Source: Lachnospiraceae bacterium UBA3632
GTDB lineage: Bacteria; Bacillota; Clostridia; Lachnospirales; Lachnospiraceae
DNA: 64,000 bases
Reading direction: 5' to 3'
NCBI GenBank assembly: GCA_002373975.1
Contig: DFKZ01000056.1
Location: forward strand, 92,112-156,111
Shown here: in pieces, positions 8,441 to 17,599 of the stretch
How the letters are laid out: each line of letters begins with the position of its first letter
How positions within the stretch are numbered: position 1 is the stretch's first letter
The notes under the pieces: generated by a model
What the model was told of the DNA's origin: nothing
What the model saw: only the letters and a program-made list of their open reading frames with translations
The model's database searches: none
Made by a program: the position numbers and the translations under genes

Positions 8441-9071
8441 GAGATTTAAGAGGAATAAAAAGATAGAATACATAATCAAAAACGGACTTATAATAATTAT
8501 ATTTGCACTGATAATCTTAGTCGGAGTCATAATAGCTCTGCGTACCGGATCGCGGTTTATCGAGACGCCGGAAAAGCGTGCGGGAAGAATGGGTGAAAAG
8601 GTGGCAGCGTCCCTTATAAAAGAGGTGCTGACGGAAGATGATATTCTGCTGAACAATGTGCATGTAATTGCGGACGGCCTTGAGACGGAGCTTGATAACC
8701 TGATCATCAATTCCTATGGCGTGTTTATCATTGAAGTCAAGAATTACAGCGGGCAGCTTATAGGTGAGGAAAAGGATAAGGACTGGCTAAAGATCAAGGT
8801 GACGCCCGGCGGTAATTCCTATTCAAAGACTGTCAGGAATCCCATCGGACAGGTAAAACGGCAGGAATATATTTTATCAAGATATCTTAAGCAGAATGGC
8901 ATCCATGAATGGGTCAAGGGATATGTTTTCTTCGTGGAGATGAACAGCCCCGTAAAAAGCGCTTATGTGCTTGATACCAGAAGGGACATTGATCGTGCGA
9001 TCCACACTCTGTCGGATGAAAGGGGATTTATCGATGAATATATGAGGGAAAAGATCAGGAACATTCTGTGA
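8439..9071 (+). CDS. Membrane-anchored NERD-domain protein
   Basis: About 210 residues. An N-terminal membrane segment (LIIIIFALIILVGVIIAL) is followed by a NERD domain, a nuclease-related fold of the restriction-endonuclease type. Conserved acidic elements are visible (TELDNLIINSYGVFIIEVKN, giving the D...ExK-like core), and NPIGQVKRQEYIL is the helix seen in many NERD proteins. Substrate and role are unknown for the family. The start is uncertain: TTG 8409 lies before the hairpin, GTG 8439 lies at its end, and AAGAGG at 8448 is not followed by a normal in-frame start. GTG 8439 is used here because it keeps the membrane segment. It could be part of the same AT-rich accessory insert as higBA. 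Confidence 0.7.
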   Translation: MRFKRNKKIEYIIKNGLIIIIFALIILVGVIIALRTGSRFIETPEKRAGRMGEKVAASLIKEVLTEDDILLNNVHVIADGLETELDNLIINSYGVFIIEVKNYSGQLIGEEKDKDWLKIKVTPGGNSYSKTVRNPIGQVKRQEYILSRYLKQNGIHEWVKGYVFFVEMNSPVKSAYVLDTRRDIDRAIHTLSDERGFIDEYMREKIRNIL

Positions 9072-9096
9072 CAAGGCATGTAAAATATAGTATAAT
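9068..9096 (+). promoter_or_regulatory. Sigma-A-type promoter for the REC-GGDEF-EAL gene
   Basis: GTGACA (9068-9073), a 17-bp spacer and a perfect TATAAT (9091-9096). It overlaps the stop codon of the NERD gene. Predicted transcription start near 9103 would exclude ATG 9102 and favour ATG 9117. Confidence 0.6.
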
Positions 9097-9116
9097 AGTC
9101 GATGGAGACTGATTTT

Positions 9117-10802
9117 ATGAAACGTGCTGATGATTATCTGGGAAATATAAAACGGACTGTTCTCATCGTAGATGATGAAGAAGTAAGGCGCAGAGAGCTG
9201 GGCAGGATCCTGGAGCAGGATTACAGCGTCTTTTTTGCCGAAAACGGTGAGGGCGCGCTCAGGATGATAGAGGCGAACGAGGAAACTCTTTCGCTTATTG
9301 TTCTTGATCTTCACATGCCCGGAATGGATGGTTTTACCTTACTCGATGTACTGCATACCGACGGAAGAGCTGATGTTATTCCGGTGATCACTCTTGCAGG
9401 CGGAGAGCCCGAGGGACTTGATTCCGTAAAAAGAGGAGCCGCCGATTATTTTGTGATGCCCATACGCATGCCTGAAAAGGTAAGAGTATCAGCCGCACGC
9501 ATCATAGGTTTATTCGAAGACAGAGAAGTTATCAGAGCCACCGAGCTTGACGAGCTCACCGGTCTGTATTCCATGAATTATTTCTTCGAATATGCACAGG
9601 TCAAAGATAAATACACACCTGACCGGAATATGGATGCAGTTGCTCTCAATGTTAATGATTTCCATCTGTATGTTGATATGTACGGTATGAATGCCGGGAA
9701 TAAGGTGCTTCGCCGCATAGGGGAGATCGTAGGTGCATACGCAGCAGATAACGGCGGAATAGCAGCCAGAAGTGACTGTGATAATTTCAGCATTTACCTT
9801 CCGCACAAGGATTCTCTCGGTGAGCTTGTCAAGCTGGTAGAAACCGGAATAAAAGATGATCCGGATGTGTTTAATGTCACATTCAGGCTTGGTGTAAACA
9901 CCCGCATGGCAGGCTCAAAGGAAAAGCTTGAGAAAGTGTTTAACCGTGCAAGAGATGCTGCAGAAACTCTCAGAGGGATGCGCGGTTCTGCGATAGCCTA
10001 TTATGATTCGGAGATGGCATCTCACAGGGTGTTCGATGAAAAGCTGTCGAGAGATATAGCAGATGCCATCGGCAGGGGTGAGATAGAAGTTGTTTACCAG
10101 CCGAAATATGATATCACAACAAATGTTCCTGTACTTAACGGAGCGGAAGCACTTGTCAGGTGGAGGCATCCAAGGTACGGTATGCTGTTCCCGGGTTCTT
10201 TCATTCATCTGTTTGAGCAGAACGGGCTTATAAAGGAGCTTGATTCATTTGTATGGAAGCAAGCAGCGCTTCAGATCAGGAAATGGAAGGATTCATTTAG
10301 CGTATCGCTTCCCGTTTCCGTTAACGTAAGCAGGATAGACCTGCAGGATGAGAGCATCGATAATATCCTATGCGATATAGTAAATGAAGCGGGAATAGAT
10401 ACCAAAGAGCTTCATCTTGAGATCGCAGAATCTGCTTATATTTCCGATTCGGAGCGTTTGTCGGAAGTGTTGAAAAGATTCCGCGAAAAGGGATTTGTTG
10501 TTGAGATAGACGGCTTTGGAAGAGGATATTCTTCCCTTAACATGCTGACATCACTTCCCGCGGATATTCTCAAAGTAGATATGGATCTTATAAGCAATAT
10601 TTCCGAGAATAAGAGGAGCAAAAAGCTGATGGAGCTTATCCTCGACATAGCAAGGTTCTTAAAGATGCCTGTTGTGGTTGAGGGCGTGGAAGCAAAAGAG
10701 CATTTCGAGACGCTTAAGAATCTGGACTGTGACATGATACAGGGATATTACTTCTCAAGGCCTGTCGTGGCTGAGGAATTTGTCAAGTTTGTGAAGGACT
10801 GA
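9117..10802 (+). CDS. Response regulator with degenerate GGDEF and EAL domains
   Basis: A 561-residue cytoplasmic protein. The REC domain (about 14-130) keeps the phospho-acceptor Asp64 (IVLDLHMPGMDGF), but the switch Thr is Ala94 and the conserved Lys is Met114. The GGDEF domain (about 140-290) has SDCDNF where GGDEF should be, so cyclase activity is unlikely. The EAL domain (about 310-555) keeps EAL (GAEALVRW), LEIAES, LKVDMD and EGVE, but the metal-binding DDFGTG motif reads IDGFGRG, losing the second Asp. Phosphodiesterase activity is therefore doubtful, and a c-di-GMP-binding or regulatory role is possible. ATG 9117 is chosen because GGAG at 9104-9107 is well spaced and the promoter places the transcript start near 9103. 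It is monocistronic by position and followed by the third hairpin. Confidence 0.85.
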   Translation: MKRADDYLGNIKRTVLIVDDEEVRRRELGRILEQDYSVFFAENGEGALRMIEANEETLSLIVLDLHMPGMDGFTLLDVLHTDGRADVIPVITLAGGEPEGLDSVKRGAADYFVMPIRMPEKVRVSAARIIGLFEDREVIRATELDELTGLYSMNYFFEYAQVKDKYTPDRNMDAVALNVNDFHLYVDMYGMNAGNKVLRRIGEIVGAYAADNGGIAARSDCDNFSIYLPHKDSLGELVKLVETGIKDDPDVFNVTFRLGVNTRMAGSKEKLEKVFNRARDAAETLRGMRGSAIAYYDSEMASHRVFDEKLSRDIADAIGRGEIEVVYQPKYDITTNVPVLNGAEALVRWRHPRYGMLFPGSFIHLFEQNGLIKELDSFVWKQAALQIRKWKDSFSVSLPVSVNVSRIDLQDESIDNILCDIVNEAGIDTKELHLEIAESAYISDSERLSEVLKRFREKGFVVEIDGFGRGYSSLNMLTSLPADILKVDMDLISNISENKRSKKLMELILDIARFLKMPVVVEGVEAKEHFETLKNLDCDMIQGYYFSRPVVAEEFVKFVKD

Positions 10803-10858
10803 AACTATAGAAGTGATTGAAGAGATAAATACTGTTCTGCAATTATAATGTATTAATA

Positions 10859-10884
10859 AAAGCAGGGAAGTGATTCCCTGCTTT
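10859..10884 (+). repeat. Hairpin repeat copy 3 (GTGA loop)
   Basis: An 11-bp perfect stem (10859-10869 with 10874-10884) closed by GTGA, again a GNRA-type loop. It lies 56 bp after the REC-GGDEF-EAL stop. A TATAAT at 10844-10849 just upstream could make it the 5' end of the cellulase transcript instead, although no good -35 matches. The stem sequence matches the copies at 7548 and 8414. Confidence 0.75.
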
Positions 10885-10920
10885 ACGAAGTTTTGGAATA
10901 AACAAGCATTTACGATATAT

Positions 10921-13686
10921 ATGAGCGATAAAAAGAAAAAAGCACTAAAGATAATAATTCCCGTTGCAGCCGGTTATCTGATTTTGATGGCCATAATAGC
11001 CTATCTTGTTGTCCGTCTGAGGACAGGAGAGGGACTCTTTGGCCGGAAGGATGCGGATGCGAACATTACGGCAGTAGAGCAGGATCTTCCCGACGATACG
11101 AAAAATGAAGATGATGCGGATGAGCAGACCGGCGATGCGGAAAGTGATGAAACGTCAGATGCTCCTGATGATGCGTCCGAAGCTGACCCTGATGAGGACA
11201 ATAACGGACAGGACGGGACATCTGTGGACAAAGACAGTATCGTTAAAGCTTCATCCGGCCTCAGCAAAGAGCGCATAGAGTTTTTATCGGGACTAAGCAT
11301 AGAAGGCGATGGGTACGAAGGAACTAAGGGAACCGGTAATTTCAATTACGGTGAAGCTCTGCAAAAATCCCTTCTTTTTTACGAGCTTCAGCGATCGGGT
11401 GCACTTCCCGACAATACGCGGACAAACTGGCGCGGAGATTCCTGCCTTAATGACGGGGCTGATAACGGAATTGACCTTTCCGGCGGATGGTTTGACGCGG
11501 GAGATCATGTAAAGTTCAACCTTCCAATGGCCTATACCGCAGCCATGCTAAGCTGGTCTGTTTATGAGGACGCAGATGCCTATAAGGAAAGCGGACAGCT
11601 TGAATATGCCCTTAACAACATAAGATATGCATGTGATTATTTCATAAAGTGTCATCCCGAGGATGAAGTGTATTATTATCAGGTGGGTGATGCGGGAGCA
11701 GATCATTCATGGTGGGGACCGGCAGAGCTGGTTGAACTCAGGATGGACAGACCTTCATATAAGGTTACGGCTTCTGCTCCAGGATCATGCGTGACGGGAG
11801 AGACTGCAGCTGCTCTGGCAAGCGCAAGTATCATTTTTAAGGATACAGATAAGGAATATTCCGAGCTCCTCTTAAAGCATGCAAAGAGCCTTTATGCTTT
11901 TGCGGATAAGTATAAGAGCGATCAGGGCTACACTGCTGCGAACGGATTCTACACAAGCAGCAGCTTTTATGATGATCTTGCATGGGCCGGTGCGTGGCTT
12001 TACCTGGCAACAGGTGATAAGGATTATCTGAAAAAAGCCGAGGAAGCATATAAGAGTGCCAATCAGAATACTACATGGGCTCTGTGTTGGGATGATGTGC
12101 ATCTTGGCGCTGCATTCTTGCTGGCAAGGGAGACGGGTAAAGCAGCATATAAAGATGATTTGTCCGCACATCTTGAATACTGGACAAACGGACATGACGG
12201 ACAGCGGATCAATTACACTCAGCGAGGTCTTGCGTGGCTCGATAATTGGGGATCGCTCCGTTATGCCACGACTACTGCGTATCTGGCAAGCCTTTACAGC
12301 GAATCGGATCTTTGCCCTGAATCGATGAAGGATACATATTGGGATTTTGCTGTTTCACAGGCTGATTATGCCCTTGGAAGCAGCGGAATTTCATTCGTAG
12401 TCGGATTCGGAAAGAATTTCCCTCATAATCCGCATCACAGAACTGCGCACAGTTCCTATATGAATGATATTAATAACCCGGGACATGAAAGGCATTTGCT
12501 TATCGGTGCTCTTGTGGGCGGTCCTGATGCATCGGATAATTATGAGGATTCGATCAATGACTTTACCCGTAATGAAGTGGCATGTGATTACAATGCCGGC
12601 TTTACCGGGCTTATGGCAAAGCTTTACTCCGTATATCACGGTCAGACTATAAAGAATCTGGGTGCTGTGGAAGTACAGGAAGATGAATTATTCTCGGAAG
12701 CGCAGATAAATGTTCCGGGGGAAGATTTCATAGAGATCAAGGCCTATGTATATAATGAGACGGGCTGGCCCGCAAGGACGGCCAAGGATCTGGAACTCAG
12801 GTATTTCGTCGACCTTTCCGAGGTATATGATGCCGGCGGTACAGTGGATGATATAGAAGTTACATCCAATTATATACAGGGAGCGAAATCCGTCGGACTG
12901 TACGTATGGGATGAAGAAACACATATATATTACGTGGCAGTAAGCTTTGAAGATGGCGCGGTATATCCGGGAGGACAGGAAAGTTACCGGAAGGAAGTGC
13001 AGTTCAGAATCAGGAACACAAAAGGGACTTGGGATAATTCCAATGATTTTTCCTATGAGTACCTGATGCAAAATGCACCTATTCTTGGAAATAAGCTGGC
13101 CTTATACGAAAAGGGTGAGCTTGTATACGGATCCGAGCCCAAAGCGGGCGAGCATGCGGGAGCGAGCGTAGGCAATTTTGATATTGTCCCCGGCGGACAG
13201 AATGGACAAAGCGGTAACGGAAACGGACAAAACGGACAGAGCATCCCGGTAACCACTACCGCCAAGAAGGGCGATCTTGAGATATCTGCCGAGTATACCC
13301 AGTCAGGCAAAAATGCCAACAGCCTCTCCGGCAATCTGTATATCAAGAATACCGGAAGCGGAGTGGTATCGCTAAAGGATCTGAAGATATATTATTACCT
13401 CACCAATGAAGGCGGAAAGGATCTTACATTTTCATGCTATTATGCCGGTATTCAGGGAGACGGAGGTAAATATTCGGGCGTAAACGGCTGCAGCGGAGCT
13501 TTGTCGGGTACCGACAAAAATGATTCCGACACTCTTTGCACCATAAGCTTTACCGATAATCTTGGACTGGAGAAGGGTGATACGCTGACCATAAGCTTTT
13601 GCATCAATCACACCGACTGGTCCACACTTGATACAACAAACGATTTTTCCGCTGATTCAGCCGAGAATATAGAGATTGCTTTTTAA
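10921..13686 (+). CDS. Membrane-anchored family 9 endoglucanase with two CBM3 modules
   Basis: A 921-residue extracellular cellulase. Residues 1-40 hold a KKKK stretch and one hydrophobic segment with no clear signal peptidase site, so it is probably an N-terminal anchor. Residues about 45-120 are an acidic Asp/Glu linker. The GH9 catalytic domain (about 140-575) shows the DAGD motif with Asp192/Asp195, the HNPHHRTAH-type histidine block and the proton donor Glu552 (NEVACDYNAGF). A CBM3c-like module (about 585-730) follows, then a Gly/Asn/Gln linker and a second CBM3-type module (about 780-921). GH9-CBM3c enzymes are typically processive endoglucanases acting on beta-1,4-glucan. The frame opens at 10870, but ATG 10921 starts the basic anchor and avoids the hairpin. 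Confidence 0.93.
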   Translation: MSDKKKKALKIIIPVAAGYLILMAIIAYLVVRLRTGEGLFGRKDADANITAVEQDLPDDTKNEDDADEQTGDAESDETSDAPDDASEADPDEDNNGQDGTSVDKDSIVKASSGLSKERIEFLSGLSIEGDGYEGTKGTGNFNYGEALQKSLLFYELQRSGALPDNTRTNWRGDSCLNDGADNGIDLSGGWFDAGDHVKFNLPMAYTAAMLSWSVYEDADAYKESGQLEYALNNIRYACDYFIKCHPEDEVYYYQVGDAGADHSWWGPAELVELRMDRPSYKVTASAPGSCVTGETAAALASASIIFKDTDKEYSELLLKHAKSLYAFADKYKSDQGYTAANGFYTSSSFYDDLAWAGAWLYLATGDKDYLKKAEEAYKSANQNTTWALCWDDVHLGAAFLLARETGKAAYKDDLSAHLEYWTNGHDGQRINYTQRGLAWLDNWGSLRYATTTAYLASLYSESDLCPESMKDTYWDFAVSQADYALGSSGISFVVGFGKNFPHNPHHRTAHSSYMNDINNPGHERHLLIGALVGGPDASDNYEDSINDFTRNEVACDYNAGFTGLMAKLYSVYHGQTIKNLGAVEVQEDELFSEAQINVPGEDFIEIKAYVYNETGWPARTAKDLELRYFVDLSEVYDAGGTVDDIEVTSNYIQGAKSVGLYVWDEETHIYYVAVSFEDGAVYPGGQESYRKEVQFRIRNTKGTWDNSNDFSYEYLMQNAPILGNKLALYEKGELVYGSEPKAGEHAGASVGNFDIVPGGQNGQSGNGNGQNGQSIPVTTTAKKGDLEISAEYTQSGKNANSLSGNLYIKNTGSGVVSLKDLKIYYYLTNEGGKDLTFSCYYAGIQGDGGKYSGVNGCSGALSGTDKNDSDTLCTISFTDNLGLEKGDTLTISFCINHTDWSTLDTTNDFSADSAENIEIAF

Positions 13687-13761
13687 CTCTTAGATAATGA
13701 TATCTCAACGGACCGGCTATATTGATCTCAGGAATAGTTTAACAACATCGGGGTGGCATCA

Positions 13762-15657
13762 TTGAAGAAGGAATCGGACAAATTTAATATAGCGCCTCTT
13801 ATCATTGGTTGTCTGATCTTTCTGGCAGTGGATTATTATGCCCTTTGGTACCTCTATATCAGAGTGGTGCCTTCCTTTACGGAAAAGACCGTTGAGCTTG
13901 GAACCGCTGAAGTGAGCCTTAATGCTGATGATTATCTGACAGGAATGCATATATTCCACAGCGATGCATGGGTTGATACATCCAAGCTTAATGCTTATGT
14001 GGAAGGATCATATCCGGTTGTGGTATACCTTTCGGATAAAGAGTATGAGTATACGATAGTTGTTGAGGACACAACGCCTCCCGATATCGATGAGAAGCTT
14101 ATTACGGAAGATGACTATATTGAGCTGGGTGCGGATTACAGCGCTGCAGTGGAAGAGCTTTTTAACTCTATCCATGACGAGTCGGGTATATTTGGTATTA
14201 CCTTATACGTTGATGACGAAGAAGTGGGGACCGCAGGCATCACTAACAAGGGGTATTTTACCGGTGAGGATGCAAATGCCCAGTTTGAGCGATTAAAGGA
14301 ATCCTTTGACCGGACCGGTAATGGATTTTTTGATGAAAGAAAGACCTACGACATAAAGCTTGTGGCAACGGATGATGCGGGTAATACTGACACCAGGAGC
14401 TTTAACGTGGAGGTTAAGGATACGCTGCCTCCCGAGATTGTTACCTATGATGAAGATGAGCAGCCTTATTATGCCACGGGCAGAAAATATGAGCCGGAAG
14501 ATTTTGTAAAAGAAGTGACAGATGCATCCGACTTTTTCAGCATGGCATTTATCGTGGACGAGGAGCCGCTGGCCTATATCGAATATGATGATATGGGGGA
14601 TCACGAGGTTATCGTATATGCGGTGGATGAAGCGGGGAACGAGATAAGAGTGCCGGTTACGGCTCCTTTTGATGAGCCGCCTATGTTCATAGCTGTCCGC
14701 AACAAGGACGTTAAACTGGGCGAGGATTATGATCTTTTGTATCATATCATTGCGGTGGACAATACGGACGGAGATGTGTCCGCATCCGTAACAGTGGACG
14801 ACGGCGGATTTGACAAAGATGTTGAAGGAACATACAATGTAAAATACACGGCAACGGACAGCCATGGACTTACCACCGAGATAGTATCCGAGCTGACGGT
14901 GGGTGATGAAAAAGCAGGGGCATTTTTCCTCACCGACGAGGAGATGGATCTTCTTTGCGAATATGATTTCTTTGAGTACGATATTCTGCCGGAAGAAGAT
15001 TACACTGCAGTGCTCGATCTTATAGAGCCGGCCCAGGTCAACATGATGTACAGTTATTCAAATGCTTATTCATGGGGCTATTCCGCGGGATCGGGATTCA
15101 TTTACCGCATAGAAGAGGATTATACTTATATAGTGAGCTGCACTCATGTATATAAGGAATTTGAAGGCGATGTGGAGATCATGTTCTGCGATGAAAAAGG
15201 GACGTCCATAGACATTGAAAAGCCCTTTTATATGCAGATGTCGGATGAAAATGAAGTCGCAATGATAAGGATACCTACATCAGAAATACCGGCGGATGTA
15301 CTTGTTGAGATAAAAGCAATCTACTGCGATGAAAATGTGTATGATGATCTTAAAAAAGGCCAGAATGTGGTGGCTTATTCGGGGCATTTTTTAAATGGCA
15401 AGCCCAAGATCGGCAAGATGGCGATACAGTCACTGGATGAGTATTTTATGAGTGATGCGCGCAACTGCGTCAAGACCACTCATGATATCGCAAGAGGAAT
15501 GAGCGGCGGATCGGTGTGCGATCTGTACGGACGCCTTATCGGTGTTGTGGAAGGGTATATGTCACTCTGGAATTTTGATAAGGGTGATTATGATAATTCT
15601 GATTTCCTGCTTCGGATAGAAGGTTTGGAAGATTTATATGAAAGGCTTAAACAATGA
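13762..15657 (+). CDS. Membrane-anchored trypsin-like protease with Ig-like DUF5011 domains
   Basis: A 631-residue bitopic protein. One N-terminal membrane segment (about 10-32) is followed by several Ig-like/DUF5011-type repeats (about 40-390; for example DNTDGDVSASVTVDDGGF and VDEAGNEIRVPV) and a C-terminal chymotrypsin-fold domain (about 430-620). Catalytic elements are His462 (VSCTHVYK) and Ser581 (ARGMSGGSVCD, the GxSGG motif). The position usually held by Asp (DLAVL) reads EVAMI, giving Glu498. The substrate is unknown; surface protein processing is possible. TTG 13762 is preferred over GTG 13753 because GGGGTGG (13750-13756) is spaced to fit it. The gene overlaps the PHP gene by four bases (ATGA), indicating translational coupling. 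Confidence 0.72.
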   Translation: MKKESDKFNIAPLIIGCLIFLAVDYYALWYLYIRVVPSFTEKTVELGTAEVSLNADDYLTGMHIFHSDAWVDTSKLNAYVEGSYPVVVYLSDKEYEYTIVVEDTTPPDIDEKLITEDDYIELGADYSAAVEELFNSIHDESGIFGITLYVDDEEVGTAGITNKGYFTGEDANAQFERLKESFDRTGNGFFDERKTYDIKLVATDDAGNTDTRSFNVEVKDTLPPEIVTYDEDEQPYYATGRKYEPEDFVKEVTDASDFFSMAFIVDEEPLAYIEYDDMGDHEVIVYAVDEAGNEIRVPVTAPFDEPPMFIAVRNKDVKLGEDYDLLYHIIAVDNTDGDVSASVTVDDGGFDKDVEGTYNVKYTATDSHGLTTEIVSELTVGDEKAGAFFLTDEEMDLLCEYDFFEYDILPEEDYTAVLDLIEPAQVNMMYSYSNAYSWGYSAGSGFIYRIEEDYTYIVSCTHVYKEFEGDVEIMFCDEKGTSIDIEKPFYMQMSDENEVAMIRIPTSEIPADVLVEIKAIYCDENVYDDLKKGQNVVAYSGHFLNGKPKIGKMAIQSLDEYFMSDARNCVKTTHDIARGMSGGSVCDLYGRLIGVVEGYMSLWNFDKGDYDNSDFLLRIEGLEDLYERLKQ

Positions 15658-16472
15658 AATTTGACATGCATTGTCATACCAAGGAAGGCTCTGTGGATGC
15701 GAAGCTTCCGATAGAGGAGTATATTAAGATACTCATTTCCAAAGGCTTTGACGGGATGATGATATCCGATCACACATCCTATAACGGTTACAGGTATTAC
15801 AAAAAAATGGGACTCGATGAAAAGTATCCCGATTTCGTGGTCCTTAAGGGAATAGAGTACGACACTCTGGATGCGGGGCATATACTTGTATTGCTTCCGA
15901 ACCATATATCGTTAAAGATACTTGAGATAAGATGGATGCCGGTAAAGCTCCTTATAGATATCGTACATCATCACGGAGGCATACTCGGTCCCGCACATCC
16001 TTACGGTATCAGGTATCAGAGCATTATAAATACAATGAAGCAGCACAAGCAGATGCAGTATCTGAAGCAGTTTGATTTCGTTGAGAAATTCAATGCCTGT
16101 GAGAGCGAAGAAGCCAATCACAAAGCGCAGTATCTTGCAAAAACATACAATCTTCCGGGATTCGGCGGAAGCGATGCGCACAAAGCGTCCTGCGCGGGCC
16201 TTGCATACACTGAATTCCCTGCCAGGGCATATATAAAGAGCAATAATGACCTTATCAAGTTCATCAAAAAGGACGGAAAAGATGTTGAGGCCGGAGGAAC
16301 CATATACGGAAAAACCTTTAAGAGCAAGGCACCTTTTGTGTTTGATGTGCTGATCCAAAGCTACTGGGTTTACAACAAAGGAGGCGGTCTGATAAACCGT
16401 TTCCGTCATAACAGGCACCTTCGCAAGATGTATTTGAAGGAAATCTTGCAAAAGAAGGAAGATGAGTCTTAG
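15654..16472 (+). CDS. PHP-domain metal-dependent phosphoesterase
   Basis: A 272-residue cytoplasmic protein of the polymerase and histidinol phosphatase (PHP) superfamily. The metal ligands are visible in order: MHCHTKEG (HxH), ISDHTSY, GIEYDT, HHHGGILGPAHPYG, and near the C-terminus GFGGSDAHKA. Family members hydrolyse phosphate mono- or diesters, and the substrate of this stand-alone form is not known. Its start overlaps the protease stop by four bases, so the two are co-translated. A strong terminator follows 10 bp after the stop. Confidence 0.85.
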   Translation: MKFDMHCHTKEGSVDAKLPIEEYIKILISKGFDGMMISDHTSYNGYRYYKKMGLDEKYPDFVVLKGIEYDTLDAGHILVLLPNHISLKILEIRWMPVKLLIDIVHHHGGILGPAHPYGIRYQSIINTMKQHKQMQYLKQFDFVEKFNACESEEANHKAQYLAKTYNLPGFGGSDAHKASCAGLAYTEFPARAYIKSNNDLIKFIKKDGKDVEAGGTIYGKTFKSKAPFVFDVLIQSYWVYNKGGGLINRFRHNRHLRKMYLKEILQKKEDES

Positions 16473-16482
16473 GAATGCATGA

Positions 16483-16530
16483 AACAGTTGATTTTTCTTA
16501 TGTTTATTAAGAAATCTTAACTGTTTTTTT
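16483..16530 (+). terminator. Rho-independent terminator after the PHP gene
   Basis: An imperfect stem with AACAGTT at the 5' foot and AACTGTT at the 3' foot, plus an inner TTCTTA/TAAGAA pairing, followed by a run of seven T residues (16524-16530). It separates the protease/PHP operon from the transporter operon. Confidence 0.8.
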
Positions 16531-16645
16531 CCGTTATATTGTGGTAAGGTAAAAAAGATGGGGACTAGGGGTTGTGGTAGACATAAGTGAAATAAATCAT
16601 GCATTTTTGCGTAATATTTTTGTAACATTTTGATTTTTTAGGAAA

Positions 16646-17563
16646 ATGAGGGAAAAAAGTACCGAAAAAAAGAATAAAAAGGTGAGACAGAAGTACAGTA
16701 AGCACCAATTGAGAGCAAAATGGGGCTCAACATTTTTTCTGATCCCCAGCGTGGCGGGTGCTTCTCTTTTCTTTTTTGCACCATACATAGTGGTTATTTA
16801 CTATTCGTTCCTTGATAATCCCATCGGAAAGCAGTTTGTGGCCTTCAGGAATTACGCATCGGTTATCAAGAACTCTGCCTTCAGGCAGGCTGTGACAAAC
16901 ACCGGAGTATTTTCTGCGATCGCGGTTCCTCTGGCGGTGCTGTTATCACTCCTTCTGGCGCTGCTTCTGGATAACAAGATCCCTTTCAGGACACAGTTCA
17001 GATCATTCCTTTTAAGCCCCATGATGGTGCCTGTGGCATCAATAGTGCTTATCTGGCAGGTGCTCTTTGATTACAATGGAGCTATTAACGTACTTATCAC
17101 CAGATTTGGCGGAGCAAAGATCGACTGGCTGAAATCCTCATATGCGATAGTGGTGATCGTTATTCTGTTCCTGTGGAAAAACATCGGCTACAACATGATC
17201 CTTTTCATGGCAGCGCTTTCGTCGGTACCGCAGGATATCATCGAAGTTGCAAGGCTTGAGAGTGCAGGAAGATTTAGGATATTCTTTATTATCAAACTGA
17301 GATATCTTGTGAGCACAATAGTGTTTGTAACCATCATGTCGCTGATAAACTCATTTAAGATATTCCGTGAGATATACCTGCTCACGACGGATTATCCTTA
17401 TGAGAGTATATATATGCTGCAGCACTTTATGAACAATAAGTTCAAGAGCCTCGATTATCAGACTCTGTCCGCCGCTGCAGTACTGATGAGCCTTGTTATG
17501 ATCGTGCTGATCGTTCTTCTGTTTAAGCTGGAGGAGCATTTCAGTAAGGATCTTGAATCATAA
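16646..17563 (+). CDS. Carbohydrate ABC importer permease (MalF/UgpA type)
   Basis: A 305-residue multi-pass membrane protein with about six helices after a basic cytoplasmic N-terminus (residues 1-30). The cytoplasmic EAA loop that docks on the ATPase reads EVARLESAGRFRIFFIIKL, a moderate deviation from the EAAxIDGA consensus. It would form the translocation pore with the next gene product. No ATPase gene is present in the operon; Gram-positive carbohydrate importers often share a MsmK-type ATPase encoded elsewhere. It is the first of five co-directional genes up to 24237. The ribosome site is a short AGGA just upstream of the ATG. Confidence 0.88.
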   Translation: MREKSTEKKNKKVRQKYSKHQLRAKWGSTFFLIPSVAGASLFFFAPYIVVIYYSFLDNPIGKQFVAFRNYASVIKNSAFRQAVTNTGVFSAIAVPLAVLLSLLLALLLDNKIPFRTQFRSFLLSPMMVPVASIVLIWQVLFDYNGAINVLITRFGGAKIDWLKSSYAIVVIVILFLWKNIGYNMILFMAALSSVPQDIIEVARLESAGRFRIFFIIKLRYLVSTIVFVTIMSLINSFKIFREIYLLTTDYPYESIYMLQHFMNNKFKSLDYQTLSAAAVLMSLVMIVLIVLLFKLEEHFSKDLES

Positions 17564-17599
17564 GCAATGATTAAAAAGGATATTTGAAACAATATAGCA

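Noticed and set aside
16531..16645. Possible riboswitch before the transporter operon
   Set aside because: The leader is short and AT-rich, and no known aptamer core or second terminator could be found by eye. No convincing promoter hexamers were seen either.
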